DNA of 25,937 nt, taken from contig JAOPVD010000033.1 in NCBI GenBank assembly GCA_025966295.1, positions 1-25,937 on the forward strand, in the 5' to 3' direction. A model generated the notes under the pieces. That model ran no database searches. It worked only from the letters and a program-made list of their open reading frames with translations, and had not been told where the DNA came from. Of the stretch, positions 12,895 to 21,306 are shown one piece after another (position 1 is the stretch's first letter; each line of letters opens with the position of its first letter). The translations under genes were made by a program, and so were the position numbers. The DNA is from Frankiales bacterium (GTDB taxonomy: Bacteria > Actinomycetota > Actinomycetes > Mycobacteriales > SCTD01).

Positions 12895-14255
12895 AGAGAT
12901 CCGTCCGACGCCGTCGCCCGGGGCGCCACCTGCGGGTGGTGGGCGGCGTAGTAGCCGGCGGCGGTCGACCGCTTGACCCCGTTGAGAACGGCGCCGACGA
13001 CGTGGGCGTTCACGTTGTCCAGCCGACGCCTGGCCTCAGCGGCCTGCCCGCGTTGGGTCTTACCGGCCCTGACCACGAGGATCACGCCCTCGACCTGGGT
13101 GGCCAGGACGACCGCGTCGGTCACCGGCAGGACCGGTGGAGCGTCGACCACGATCACGTCGGCGAACTCGTCGAGGTCGCTGAGCAGCTTGGCCATGGCG
13201 CGTGACCCCACCATCTCGCTGGGGTTGGGCGGCAGCGCGCCGGCTGGGAGGACCAGCAGACCGTCCTGCCAGGTCTGCAATGCCTCTGCCAGGCCGGCCG
13301 AACGGGTGATGACGCTGGAGACGCCAACCGCGCCCTCCAGTCCGAGCATCGCGGCAACGTTCGAGCGCCGCAGGTCGGCATCGACGAGAACGGTGCGCTC
13401 ACCGCTCTGGGCGAGCGCTATCGCGAGATTGACGGCCGTCGTCGTCTTGCCCTCGCCGGAGGAGGGCGAGGTCACCAGCAGGATCCGGACCGGCGCGTCG
13501 GGATCGGCGAAGGTGACGCCGGTGCGGAGCGTGCGGTAGTTCTCACCCGCTGGGTCGTTCCCCACGATCGCCAGAGCGCGCTTGCCGCGTGGCATCCGCG
13601 GGACGACGCCGAGCACCGGTGCGCGGGTCGCGACCTCGGCCTGCGCACCGGTCTTCACGGACCTGTCGAGAGCGTCCAGCACCACGGCGGCGACCACGCC
13701 TGAGGCCAGGCCGAGGAGCAGGCCCAGGAGCAGGTTGTACGTACCGCGTGGTGCGACCTGCTTCCCACGAACCGCCGGGTCGATGACCTGCAGCTGGACG
13801 GCAGTTCCTGGAGCACGGCTCTTCTCGAGGTCGGCGACCGTGTCTGCCAGTGCCAGGGTTGCCGTGTTGGCGATGGACCGCGCACGCAGGGGGTCTCCGT
13901 CACGCGCCGAGATCTCCAGGATGAGCTTCTGGGGAAGGGCCCGCGCGGAGATGCTGCCTCGCAGCGACTCGACCGAATCTGGCAGCGACAGGCGCTCACG
14001 CACCTTGCCGACCACCGAACGAGACTGCGCGATCTCGGCGTAGCTGGGCAACAGGTCGGACGTCAGCTGGACGCCTTGGAAGCTGTTCTGGATGCTGGAA
14101 GCCGTCGGGATGTTGACGAACACCTGCGCCGTGGACTCGTAGCGCTCGGCCGTGCTGCTGTTGAGCAGGACTCCGCCGATCACACCAGCCACGAGGCAGA
14201 GGAGGAGCGGGACAAGCCGACGACGAAGCACCTGCAGAAGCCCTACTGCATCCAT
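12891..14255 (-). CDS. Polysaccharide co-polymerase / BY-type tyrosine kinase (Wzz-Wzc-like)
   Basis: 454 aa, membrane. A Wzz-type chain-length domain has membrane segments at about 13-31 and 173-195 with the extracellular part between them. It is fused to a cytosolic ATPase with Walker A SPSSGEGKTT (Lys270), Walker A' VLVDADLR and Walker B VIVVDAPP, the layout of bacterial tyrosine kinases that set polymer length. The C-terminal tail has only one Tyr pair (AGYYAAHH), against the longer Tyr cluster of many Wzc/CapB proteins. No cognate phosphatase is in the window. ATG 14255 has AAAGGA about 12 bases ahead; TAGATT lies just before the ATG and could make a near-leaderless message. The stop overlaps the acyltransferase gene. 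Confidence 0.92.
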   Translation of the reverse strand: MDAVGLLQVLRRRLVPLLLCLVAGVIGGVLLNSSTAERYESTAQVFVNIPTASSIQNSFQGVQLTSDLLPSYAEIAQSRSVVGKVRERLSLPDSVESLRGSISARALPQKLILEISARDGDPLRARSIANTATLALADTVADLEKSRAPGTAVQLQVIDPAVRGKQVAPRGTYNLLLGLLLGLASGVVAAVVLDALDRSVKTGAQAEVATRAPVLGVVPRMPRGKRALAIVGNDPAGENYRTLRTGVTFADPDAPVRILLVTSPSSGEGKTTTAVNLAIALAQSGERTVLVDADLRRSNVAAMLGLEGAVGVSSVITRSAGLAEALQTWQDGLLVLPAGALPPNPSEMVGSRAMAKLLSDLDEFADVIVVDAPPVLPVTDAVVLATQVEGVILVVRAGKTQRGQAAEARRRLDNVNAHVVGAVLNGVKRSTAAGYYAAHHPQVAPRATASDGSL

Positions 14256-14314
14256 CTCGGCAATCTATCCTTTCGGGACCCAGCATCCGACGAACGCTGA
14301 CCGGAAGGACGGAC
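14256..14314. promoter_or_regulatory. Divergent promoter region, BY-kinase / GT2-acyltransferase fusion
   Basis: 59 bases between two divergent starts. On the minus strand TAGATT ends about 8 bases before the kinase ATG and could be a -10 giving a very short leader. On the plus strand GGAAGGA serves the GTG at 14315. Sharing so short a space means the two promoters probably overlap. Confidence 0.3.
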
Positions 14315-15913
14315 GTGCCGCCGAGGGTGACAGCGCTGGTCGTGACGTACGGGCACGTGGACGAAATCAAGGACTGCCTCGAGGCCCTCCTGAAGCAGCG
14401 GGTTCGCGGGGGGATGGAGGTCGTCGTCGTCGACAACGGGTCGACCGACGGAACGGTGGACGTCGTGCGGCAGTGCGTCGGGCCGCGTTTGAGGCTGGTC
14501 GAGGAGAGCACCAACACGGGCTATGCGGCCGCCACGAATACCGGCGCGCGACTGGCCAGCGGACAGCAGCTGCTGCTCGTCAACCCTGACTGCATCGTCG
14601 ACTCAGGAGCGGTCCAGCGGCTCGCCGACCACCTGGATGAGACCCCGGGCGTCGGGGCTGTCTCCGCGTTGCTGCGCTACCCGGACGGTTCGCGGCAGGC
14701 CTTCTGCCGACGGGACCTGACGCTCCCTCTCGTGCTGTGGGACCTCACCTGGCGCGGGCGCGCATTTGACCGCGCCCACCGCCAGGACGCTGGGCGCCGG
14801 CACCGTCGCTACGGCGAGATGCTGGACGCGACCCCCACCGAGCCCTTCGAGGTTGATTGCCCCGCAGCGGCCTGCGTCCTCGTGTGGCAGCCACTGGTCC
14901 GGGATCAGGTCATGGCGCCGGAGCTGCCGCTGTTCTTCAACGACGGCGACTTGTACGACCGCCTGCGCGCCAAGGGGTACAGCGTGCACGTGCTGCCGGA
15001 GGCCACTGCGCGGCACGGCTACAGCACGTCGCTCCAGCGGCTGCCTGACGCACGCCGCCGAGCGGAGTTCGTCGCCGCGATGCGCTTGTGGGCCAAGCGC
15101 TGGTGGCCGCTGCGGCGGCGTGCCGCGCTGTGGTGCCTGCTGGTTGCCGATGCGCTGCTGTCACGGGGCTTCTGGCGGCGAGGCACGCTCGGCGGCCTCG
15201 GCCTGCCGGGAGGTGCGACACCGTGGCTGACGGTCGTCCCGGGTCCCGCGCGCCGCCTGCGGCTGCTGCTGCTCGGTCACCGAGAGGCTGCGCGACTGTG
15301 GTTCCAGGCCGCCCGTCGTCGCTCTCGGCGCCGGTCGGTGCTGCGAAGGGCCCGTTGGGCGGCACGGCTGAACGGCGCGACCCTGGTGATGGAGGTTGAC
15401 CGGACCGCGGACCTGCCGCGCCGGCTGCTCATCGATGTGCGACGACGCCAAGTCGGGACGCTGCGCATCGGACCACGCGTCCTCGTGCAGGAAGGCGTCA
15501 TCGTGCGGTTGTGGGGTGGCGAGCTGGTGCTCAGGCAGGGCGCGCAGGTCCGGTACGGGGCAGTCCTCACGGTGAAGGGGCTCCTCGAGGTGCAGCCGCG
15601 CGTGACCATCAGCCGGGCCAGCAACGTGCACGCTGATGGCCACGTCGTCCTCGAGTTCGGCTGCAGCCTCGCCGAAGGGGTGACCCTGGTGGACAGCTCG
15701 CACCAGCTGAAGACGCCGCTGCCCGTGCTCGACCTTCCGATCGTGCAACGCGACATCCATGTGGGCGCCGGGGCCTTCGTGGGCGCGCACGCGGTGGTCA
15801 TGCCGGGCGTGCGCATCGGGCGCCGGGCCGTGGTGGGCGCCAACTCGGTCGTGACGCGGGATGTCCCTGAAGGCGTGTTGGTGACCGGCTCGCCCGCGAC
15901 GGAGCGCGGCTAG
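14315..15913 (+). CDS. GT2 glycosyltransferase fused to hexapeptide acyltransferase
   Basis: 532 aa, two enzymes in one chain. Residues 1 to about 270 form a GT-A glycosyltransferase: VTALVVTYG, VDNGSTDGT (39-47), NPDC (90-93, DxD equivalent) and FFNDGDLYDRLRAKGY (from F207). An Arg/Trp-rich basic linker of about 100 residues follows. From about 400 a left-handed beta-helix acyltransferase shows VDSSHQL (His463, candidate base), IHVGAGAFVGAHAVVMPGVRIG and ending VTRDVPEGVLVTGSPA. The simplest reading is a protein that adds a sugar and acylates it, or the growing chain, at one place. Start GTG 14315 has GGAAGGA 6 bases ahead. The reading frame is unbroken through the linker. It ends tail-to-tail with the next gene, stop codons sharing CTAG. 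Confidence 0.9.
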   Translation: MPPRVTALVVTYGHVDEIKDCLEALLKQRVRGGMEVVVVDNGSTDGTVDVVRQCVGPRLRLVEESTNTGYAAATNTGARLASGQQLLLVNPDCIVDSGAVQRLADHLDETPGVGAVSALLRYPDGSRQAFCRRDLTLPLVLWDLTWRGRAFDRAHRQDAGRRHRRYGEMLDATPTEPFEVDCPAAACVLVWQPLVRDQVMAPELPLFFNDGDLYDRLRAKGYSVHVLPEATARHGYSTSLQRLPDARRRAEFVAAMRLWAKRWWPLRRRAALWCLLVADALLSRGFWRRGTLGGLGLPGGATPWLTVVPGPARRLRLLLLGHREAARLWFQAARRRSRRRSVLRRARWAARLNGATLVMEVDRTADLPRRLLIDVRRRQVGTLRIGPRVLVQEGVIVRLWGGELVLRQGAQVRYGAVLTVKGLLEVQPRVTISRASNVHADGHVVLEFGCSLAEGVTLVDSSHQLKTPLPVLDLPIVQRDIHVGAGAFVGAHAVVMPGVRIGRRAVVGANSVVTRDVPEGVLVTGSPATERG

Positions 15914-17067
15914 CGCCTGCCCAGCAGCAGGTCCTTCAGCCGCGCGGTCTCACCGGCCAGCGTGAAGTTCTCCTCCACCCGTGCCCGGGCCCGTTCCGTC
16001 ATGGCCCGCATGGCGCCCGGGTCGGCCAGCACCTGCTTGAGGGCCAAGGCAAGCGCCGGGGCGTCGTCCGGCGGCACCATGAGGCCACACCCGTCGCCGA
16101 GCATCTCGGGGATCGCCACCACCTGGCTCGCGACGACCGGAACTCGGCGGGCCATCGCCTCCTTGATGACGACGGGCATCGAGTCCCGATCGCCATCGCC
16201 CGCGACCCGTGCAGGGAGGCAGAACGCCTTGGCTCCGGCGATCCGCGCGAGCGTCTCGTCGTGCGGCCGCGCGCCGAGCAGGCGGACCCGTCCTTCCAGG
16301 CCGAGCTGCGCCACAAGGACCTCGAGCGCCTCACGCTGGCGCCCTTCGCCGATGATGTCGACGGTCAGCTCCTCGACCTCGGCGGCGGCGCGCACCAGAA
16401 CGTCGAGGCCCTTCTTCTCGACGAGCCGTCCCACTGCCACGACGTCAGCTCCCTGCACCCGCGGCCAGGGCTCTGCGGGAACCACCACACCGCACACGAC
16501 CACGTCGACCGCTCGCGTCAGTCCCAGATGGGTACGCAGCCACTCGCGGTTGTAGTCGCAGACCGTGATCAGCCGATCGGCTGCCCGCAGCTTCCGGCGG
16601 AGGTTGCGCTGGCGGCTGAAGATGTCGTTGGCGTGCAGGGTCACAGACCAGCGCAGGCCGGTGAGGTGCGCGAGCAGCAGCGCCGCCGCCGCCCCGGACC
16701 AGGCGAAGTGCGCATGCAGTGCCTGGCCCTCGACCCGGCGTGCGACACCCGGCAGCAGCGTCCACGGCACCTGCTCGGGAAGGCGGCCCATCTCCCGCCG
16801 CATCCGCCCTACGTCGACGAGGAACCGCACGTAGCCCAGCGGCCGCCTGACGGCGGCGTACGCGTGCGCGCTGAGCAGCTGCGGCCAGCCTGGCTGCAGG
16901 TCGGCGAGCACCAGCACGCCCTCCTCCGCCGGCGGCGCCACCTCGCCGTGCCCGATCGTGATGACCTGGACCGCGACGCCGATGCGCCGCAGCTCCGCGA
17001 TCTCACCGGTGACGAAGGTCTGCGTCGGCTGGACGTACTTCGTCAGGACGTAGGTGAGCGATGTCAT
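15910..17067 (-). CDS. GT4 family glycosyltransferase
   Basis: 385 aa GT-B retaining-type transferase, similar in plan to WcaL/WbaZ-like enzymes. The N-terminal domain contains HAHFAWSGAAAALLL and VTLHANDIF. The C-terminal nucleotide-sugar domain contains VAVGRLVEKKGLDVLVRA, IIGEGRQREALE and the late motif DSMPVVIKEAMARRVPVVAS, in which the usual first Glu of the E-x7-E pattern is Asp. It acts in the cytoplasm on a lipid-linked glycan. It is the last gene of a five-gene overlapped operon; its ATG overlaps the stop of the ABC ATPase gene by 4 bp. Donor sugar cannot be read from sequence. Confidence 0.92.
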   Translation of the reverse strand: MTSLTYVLTKYVQPTQTFVTGEIAELRRIGVAVQVITIGHGEVAPPAEEGVLVLADLQPGWPQLLSAHAYAAVRRPLGYVRFLVDVGRMRREMGRLPEQVPWTLLPGVARRVEGQALHAHFAWSGAAAALLLAHLTGLRWSVTLHANDIFSRQRNLRRKLRAADRLITVCDYNREWLRTHLGLTRAVDVVVCGVVVPAEPWPRVQGADVVAVGRLVEKKGLDVLVRAAAEVEELTVDIIGEGRQREALEVLVAQLGLEGRVRLLGARPHDETLARIAGAKAFCLPARVAGDGDRDSMPVVIKEAMARRVPVVASQVVAIPEMLGDGCGLMVPPDDAPALALALKQVLADPGAMRAMTERARARVEENFTLAGETARLKDLLLGRR

Positions 17068-18245
17068 GGAACGTTCGCCCGGACCTCGAGCGTCGGCGCG
17101 ATGTCGACGAGTCCGTTGGCGCCATCACGCCCGGCGACGGCCAGCTGGGCGGCACTGTTGCGGGCGAGCATGATGCGGCTCCAGTCGCGGGGTACGACGG
17201 CGACATCGAGGTGGTAGCGCCCCTCACCGACGTTGAGGTCGAACGTCGCCCGCACCCGGGCCCGCTCCCCAGGCGCAAGTGCCGGGACGTGCGGACCGTC
17301 GTCAGCGCGCCAGCCGGCGACCAAACCGGCCCCCTCCTTCGAGATGCGCATGCCGAAGATCCCCGCGGGAGTTGGCGAGGTGGCCTCAACGACGAGCTCC
17401 ACCTCGACGCGCTGACCAGCACGCCAGAGCAGCGGCTCGGTGACGCCGTCGGTGATGCCGAAGCAGACGAGTCGGAGCTCGCCGGTCTCGCCCGCGTCCT
17501 CACCGATCGCCCCCGCGCCGCTGTCCTGCGCGAGCAGTTGGTGGTACCGGCCTACGACGTCGTGGGGCTCGCCCTCAGCGAGCAGCGCCCCCTTCTCCAG
17601 GAGCAGAGCGCGGTCGGCAAGGGACAGCACGGCTGTCAGGTTGTGGCTGACGAAGAGGATCCCGACACCCTGTTCCCTCATCTCCCGGATGCGCTCCAGG
17701 CACCGCACCTGAAAGGGCAGGTCACCCACCGCCAGCACCTCGTCGACGACGAGCAGGTCCGGCTGGGTGTGGATCGCGACGGCGAAGCCGAGCCGCATGA
17801 ACATGCCCGACGAGTACTGACGCACCGGCTGGTCGATCACGCCCGCCAGCTCGCTGAACGAGATGACGTCATCGAAGACGGCCTTGATCTGCTTGCTCGA
17901 CAGCCCCAGCAGCCGGGCGTTCACACCGATGTTCTCGCGACCGGTCAGCTCGGGGTTGAAGCCGGCACCCACCTCGATGAGGGGCGCCGTGCGGCGGGGC
18001 CGCTCGAGGGTGCCGGTGGTCGGCTGTGACACACCGGCGGCGAGCTTCAGCAGCGTCGACTTCCCGGCGCCATTGCGCCCGATGACCGCCACGACCTCCC
18101 CGGCCTGCACCGCGAGGTCCAGGGCCCGGAGGGCCCACACGTCCTTCGGCTTGGCACGCCGGACCAGGCCCAGGGCCAACGACCGCTCAGCGCGGACCTT
18201 GTACTTCTTGGAGACACCGGTTGCCCGGAGCCGGAGCTCGCTCAT
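17064..18245 (-). CDS. Polysaccharide ABC exporter ATPase with Wzt-like C-terminal domain
   Basis: 393 aa. The nucleotide-binding domain (1 to about 245) has Walker A GRNGAGKST (Lys62), the signature QYSSGM (143-148), Walker B LLVVDEVLAVGD and the switch SHN. The YSSGM form and the FxxELxxVIDQPV stretch are typical of O-antigen/teichoic acid exporters. Residues from about 260 to 385 form a beta-rich extra domain like the Wzt C-terminal module that recognises the polymer's terminal sugar. The domain suggests that a defined, perhaps capped, chain end is selected for export. It works with the permease encoded at 20469-21257, separated by two genes in the same operon. It overlaps both neighbours by 4 bp. 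Confidence 0.95.
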   Translation of the reverse strand: MSELRLRATGVSKKYKVRAERSLALGLVRRAKPKDVWALRALDLAVQAGEVVAVIGRNGAGKSTLLKLAAGVSQPTTGTLERPRRTAPLIEVGAGFNPELTGRENIGVNARLLGLSSKQIKAVFDDVISFSELAGVIDQPVRQYSSGMFMRLGFAVAIHTQPDLLVVDEVLAVGDLPFQVRCLERIREMREQGVGILFVSHNLTAVLSLADRALLLEKGALLAEGEPHDVVGRYHQLLAQDSGAGAIGEDAGETGELRLVCFGITDGVTEPLLWRAGQRVEVELVVEATSPTPAGIFGMRISKEGAGLVAGWRADDGPHVPALAPGERARVRATFDLNVGEGRYHLDVAVVPRDWSRIMLARNSAAQLAVAGRDGANGLVDIAPTLEVRANVP

Positions 18246-19078
18246 GCTGTCCTTCCAGGGAGTCTGAGGACCGCTCGTCGCACCTGTTGGCTCAGCGCCC
18301 AGTCCAGCAGGCAGGCGCAGACCCCCCAGACCGGGCCGACGGCGTAGCCGGCAGCCAGCGCGCGCCGCCAGATGCCTCGCGTCAGCCTCCGGGGCGGCAG
18401 CGGCCGGTCGCGCCACCGCTCGGCCTGGCCGGGGACCCCGCCGGCCAGACGCGTCACCTTCGTGCGCAGCTCGCGCAGGTCGCGTGCCGGATGCTGGATG
18501 ACCGCATCTGGGGTGTAGACGAGCCGGCCTCCGACACGTCGGCAGAACTCGGCGTCGCCCCCGGTACGGAGGCTGGCATCGAAGCGGTGGGCCGCCACCA
18601 CCGACGCTCGCACTGCGAGGTTGCAGGTGGCGGCGTACCCATCCCGGTTGACGTAGGCCTCTTGCTTGAGGTGACGGCAGGCGTCCACCCACTCGGCGGG
18701 CGTCGGACGCGCACTGCGGAACGTGAACTCGACGCCGCCGCCGGACAGCTCGGCATGCTCCAGGGCCCGCAGGTGGCCCGAGACCCACGTCGGTGTCACG
18801 ACGCAGTCCGCGTCCGTGAACAGCACCGCCGCCAGCCCGCTGGGGAGCGCGTCCAGGGCGGCGTTGCGGGCCGCGTAGGAGCCCCGGTTCTCAGGTAGTG
18901 GCACGACCGTCACGTCGTAGCGGCGCGCCACCGCCAGCGTCGTCGGATCGGCCCCATCCACGGCCACGACGACGTGCACCGTCCCCGCGTGGTCAAGGGC
19001 TGCGAGCGCGCGCAGCGTGGGCGCCAGGTCTTCACGCTCGCGGTACGCCGGCACCACGACACCTACGGGGTCCTTCAC
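18242..19078 (-). CDS. GT2 family glycosyltransferase
   Basis: 278 aa. GT-A features: VVVPAYREREDLAPTL at the start, VVAVDGADP, TDADCVVTP (DxD), and RTGGDAEFCRRV as the catalytic acidic region. A moderately hydrophobic stretch near 240-265 may touch the membrane. The GTG at 19078 is chosen because it directly precedes the first strand and overlaps the stop of the ligase-like gene (GTGA). A longer open frame continues upstream but is only the antisense-like extension across another gene. Probably adds a sugar to the exported polymer or its carrier lipid. Confidence 0.9.
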   Translation of the reverse strand: MKDPVGVVVPAYREREDLAPTLRALAALDHAGTVHVVVAVDGADPTTLAVARRYDVTVVPLPENRGSYAARNAALDALPSGLAAVLFTDADCVVTPTWVSGHLRALEHAELSGGGVEFTFRSARPTPAEWVDACRHLKQEAYVNRDGYAATCNLAVRASVVAAHRFDASLRTGGDAEFCRRVGGRLVYTPDAVIQHPARDLRELRTKVTRLAGGVPGQAERWRDRPLPPRRLTRGIWRRALAAGYAVGPVWGVCACLLDWALSQQVRRAVLRLPGRTA

Positions 19079-20472
19079 ACCGGCACCCGGGGCAGCAGCC
19101 CCTGCTCGCCGCCGACGGCGCGTGCCGACGGCACCCGACGATGGCGTTGGCCGATGCCGGCCACGATGGCCGTCGACGCCCAGAACAGCTCGGATTGCTG
19201 AGTCAGCAGCGCAACGGTCAGCAAGTTCAGGCACGAGGCGGCCATGGCCACCGCCCAGGCACGTTCCACTGGGCTGAGCCGGGGCCGGGCAGCCACCTCG
19301 AGGAGCAGTGCCGCGATGGCCAGGAGCGCCGCCAGCGCCAGCACCCCGGCGAACAGGTACACGAGGGCGTACTCGCTGTCGATGCTCTTCAGACCGGTGC
19401 GCGCGTAGACGGCGGCCGTCACCGAGCCGTCCTCGTTGGGCTTGCCCAGCAGCGAGAACTGCTCCGGGTCCTTCACCACGGCGAGGATCTCGAGGCGGTA
19501 CTGCGCGCTCCTGGCCTCGCGGGTGTCCCCTGTGCTGGCGGCGACCAGGCGGTCGACCGTGGCCGCGATGGGCGTCGTGACGATCACGGCTGACAGGACG
19601 GTGAGGAGTGCACCGACGCGCAGGACCGCGATGCGGCGAAAGGAGATCAGGAGCCAGGCCGTTGCTCCCAGCGCCGCGACGAGCAGCGGTCCTCGGCTCA
19701 GCGTGCCAGTCAGGGCCAGCAGGCACAGGCCCAGCGCACCGAAGAGCGCGACGCGGGCCAGGACGGCCCGCACGGTCAACGCCAACGCCAGGGTGAGAAC
19801 GAGGACGAGCGCGAGGAACATCCCGAAGGCGATGGGGTGGCCGAAGCTCGCCTCCGCACGTACAGCGCCGGCGCGCAGCTCGGGACGGGCCCATTGGGAA
19901 GCCTGGTACTGCGGCGGCATGAGGCTGAAGAACGGATTGGGCACGCCGTTGTGCTCGCGGATGCCCTCCAAGGCCAGCAGGGTCCCCGTGGCCACGACCG
20001 TGAAGCTCAGCGCCCGGACCGTCTCGACCTCGGTCGCGAGGAGGCGGAAGACGACATAGGGAAGGGCCAGCTGGAGAAGGAACGTGATCACCGCTCCGAC
20101 GCCGTTGCTGAAGTTCAGCAGCAGCGAGGCGGACCGGAGCACCACGAGAACGAGCACGGCGACGTCCAAGGCCCCCCAGCGGACCCGACTCCGCTTGGCG
20201 AAGGCGACCGGCAGCAGGACGATGCAAGCCGCGCTCATCGGGGTCAGCCCGATGGCACGCGTGACGTAGCGGCCGTCGTAGAACGGGACGAGCACGACGA
20301 CCGCGGTGGCCACCACCAACGCCGCCCTTGGCTGCCTGGCAGCGAGCAGTGCGAGAGCCACGCCGAGTGCAAGAGCGGCCAGCACAGCCGGTGGCGCCGG
20401 CAGCAGCCCGGACGCCGCGACCAGGACGATGAAGGGCGCCGCCAATGTCGCCCCGCGCAGCCGCCAGCTCAT
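19075..20472 (-). CDS. O-antigen ligase / polymerase-like membrane protein
   Basis: 465 aa with about ten to twelve hydrophobic segments through most of its length and a larger loop near residues 295-345. EASFGHPIAFGMFLA and TGTLSRGP are characteristic of the Wzy_C/O-antigen ligase family, whose members either polymerise lipid-linked repeat units or transfer a finished glycan to an acceptor outside the membrane. Which of the two it does cannot be told from sequence. Its place between ABC permease and GT genes, overlapping each by 4 bp, points to handling of the exported polymer. Because ABC-dependent systems normally polymerise inside the cell, a ligase role fits better, but the BY-kinase elsewhere in the cluster would suit a polymerase. 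Confidence 0.85.
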   Translation of the reverse strand: MSWRLRGATLAAPFIVLVAASGLLPAPPAVLAALALGVALALLAARQPRAALVVATAVVVLVPFYDGRYVTRAIGLTPMSAACIVLLPVAFAKRSRVRWGALDVAVLVLVVLRSASLLLNFSNGVGAVITFLLQLALPYVVFRLLATEVETVRALSFTVVATGTLLALEGIREHNGVPNPFFSLMPPQYQASQWARPELRAGAVRAEASFGHPIAFGMFLALVLVLTLALALTVRAVLARVALFGALGLCLLALTGTLSRGPLLVAALGATAWLLISFRRIAVLRVGALLTVLSAVIVTTPIAATVDRLVAASTGDTREARSAQYRLEILAVVKDPEQFSLLGKPNEDGSVTAAVYARTGLKSIDSEYALVYLFAGVLALAALLAIAALLLEVAARPRLSPVERAWAVAMAASCLNLLTVALLTQQSELFWASTAIVAGIGQRHRRVPSARAVGGEQGLLPRVPV

Positions 20473-21257
20473 ACGAGATCCGGGAACTCGCCGGAGCGGC
20501 GCCTGAACACCGTCCAGGACAGCACGAGCAGCAGAGTGCCGCCCACTGCGGAGACCAGCACCGCCCGGAGGCCGATGGGTTGCTGGAGCACGGCATTGCG
20601 GTAGAGCGACAGGACACCCGTCATCGGGTTGAGGTCCAGGTAGGGACGCGCTTCAGCAGGCACCCGGGAGACGGGGTAGAGGATCGGCGTGGCGTAGAGC
20701 CCGACGAGCAGCAGCGACTCGATCACGTAGCGGATGTCGCGAAACGCCACGTGAAACGCCGCGGTGAGCAGGCCCACGGCGGCCACCACCAGCAGGTGCA
20801 GGAGAACAGCCACCGGCAGCAGGAGCAGGTGCCAGCTCCACGTGCCGGCAACCACCGTCGCGCCGAGCAGCACGAGCAGCGAGGCGGAGAAGGCGATGCC
20901 CACGCCCCCGATCGCAGCTGCCGGGAAGACGACGAGCGGGACGGACACCTTGCGCACCAGGCTGCTGTTGTCCGTCACGGCAGTCGTGGCGGCCAGCAGG
21001 GACTGCGTGAAGAAGGCCCAGGGCAGGATTCCGCTGATCACGTACACCGGGTAGTGCGGAACGCTGTCGCCGAGGCGAAAGACCTGGGTGAAGATGACGG
21101 CCAGGACGACGGCCTGGAAGAGCGGCTGGGCGACAGCCCAGAGAACGCCCAGGGACGTCGCCTTGTAGCGGACCTGGAAGTTCTTCTGTGAGAGCGCTCC
21201 GACGAGGGCCAACCGCTCCCGCCACACCGCCGGTCGGGGGTCCTGCACGGCGGTCAC
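20469..21257 (-). CDS. Polysaccharide ABC exporter permease (Wzm/TagG type)
   Basis: 262 aa, six hydrophobic segments. LGVLWAVAQPLFQAVVLAV, the YVISGILPWAFFTQSL stretch and FRDIRYVIESLL with YATPILYP are hallmarks of the ABC-2 permeases that move O-antigen or teichoic acid across the membrane. It pairs with the Wzt-like ATPase encoded three genes later. GTG 21257 has GGAG 7 bases ahead. It opens the five-gene overlapped operon, which probably starts in or before the 49-base gap behind the TuaH-like gene. Confidence 0.93.
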   Translation of the reverse strand: MTAVQDPRPAVWRERLALVGALSQKNFQVRYKATSLGVLWAVAQPLFQAVVLAVIFTQVFRLGDSVPHYPVYVISGILPWAFFTQSLLAATTAVTDNSSLVRKVSVPLVVFPAAAIGGVGIAFSASLLVLLGATVVAGTWSWHLLLLPVAVLLHLLVVAAVGLLTAAFHVAFRDIRYVIESLLLVGLYATPILYPVSRVPAEARPYLDLNPMTGVLSLYRNAVLQQPIGLRAVLVSAVGGTLLLVLSWTVFRRRSGEFPDLV

Positions 21258-21306
21258 TCCTGATCTCCGGCAGCCGACCCGTGCGACCTACAGCGGGGAG
21301 CTCGCA

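Noticed and set aside
18246..18788. Upstream extension of the ABC ATPase frame to 574 residues.
   Set aside because: It overlaps the GT2 gene in another frame and adds no domain; ATG 18245 gives the normal start.
19079..20617. An upstream extension of the minus-strand GT2 frame giving a product of 791 residues.
   Set aside because: The added part covers the ligase-like gene in another frame and has no domain. The GTG at 19078 with a 4-bp overlap is the natural start.
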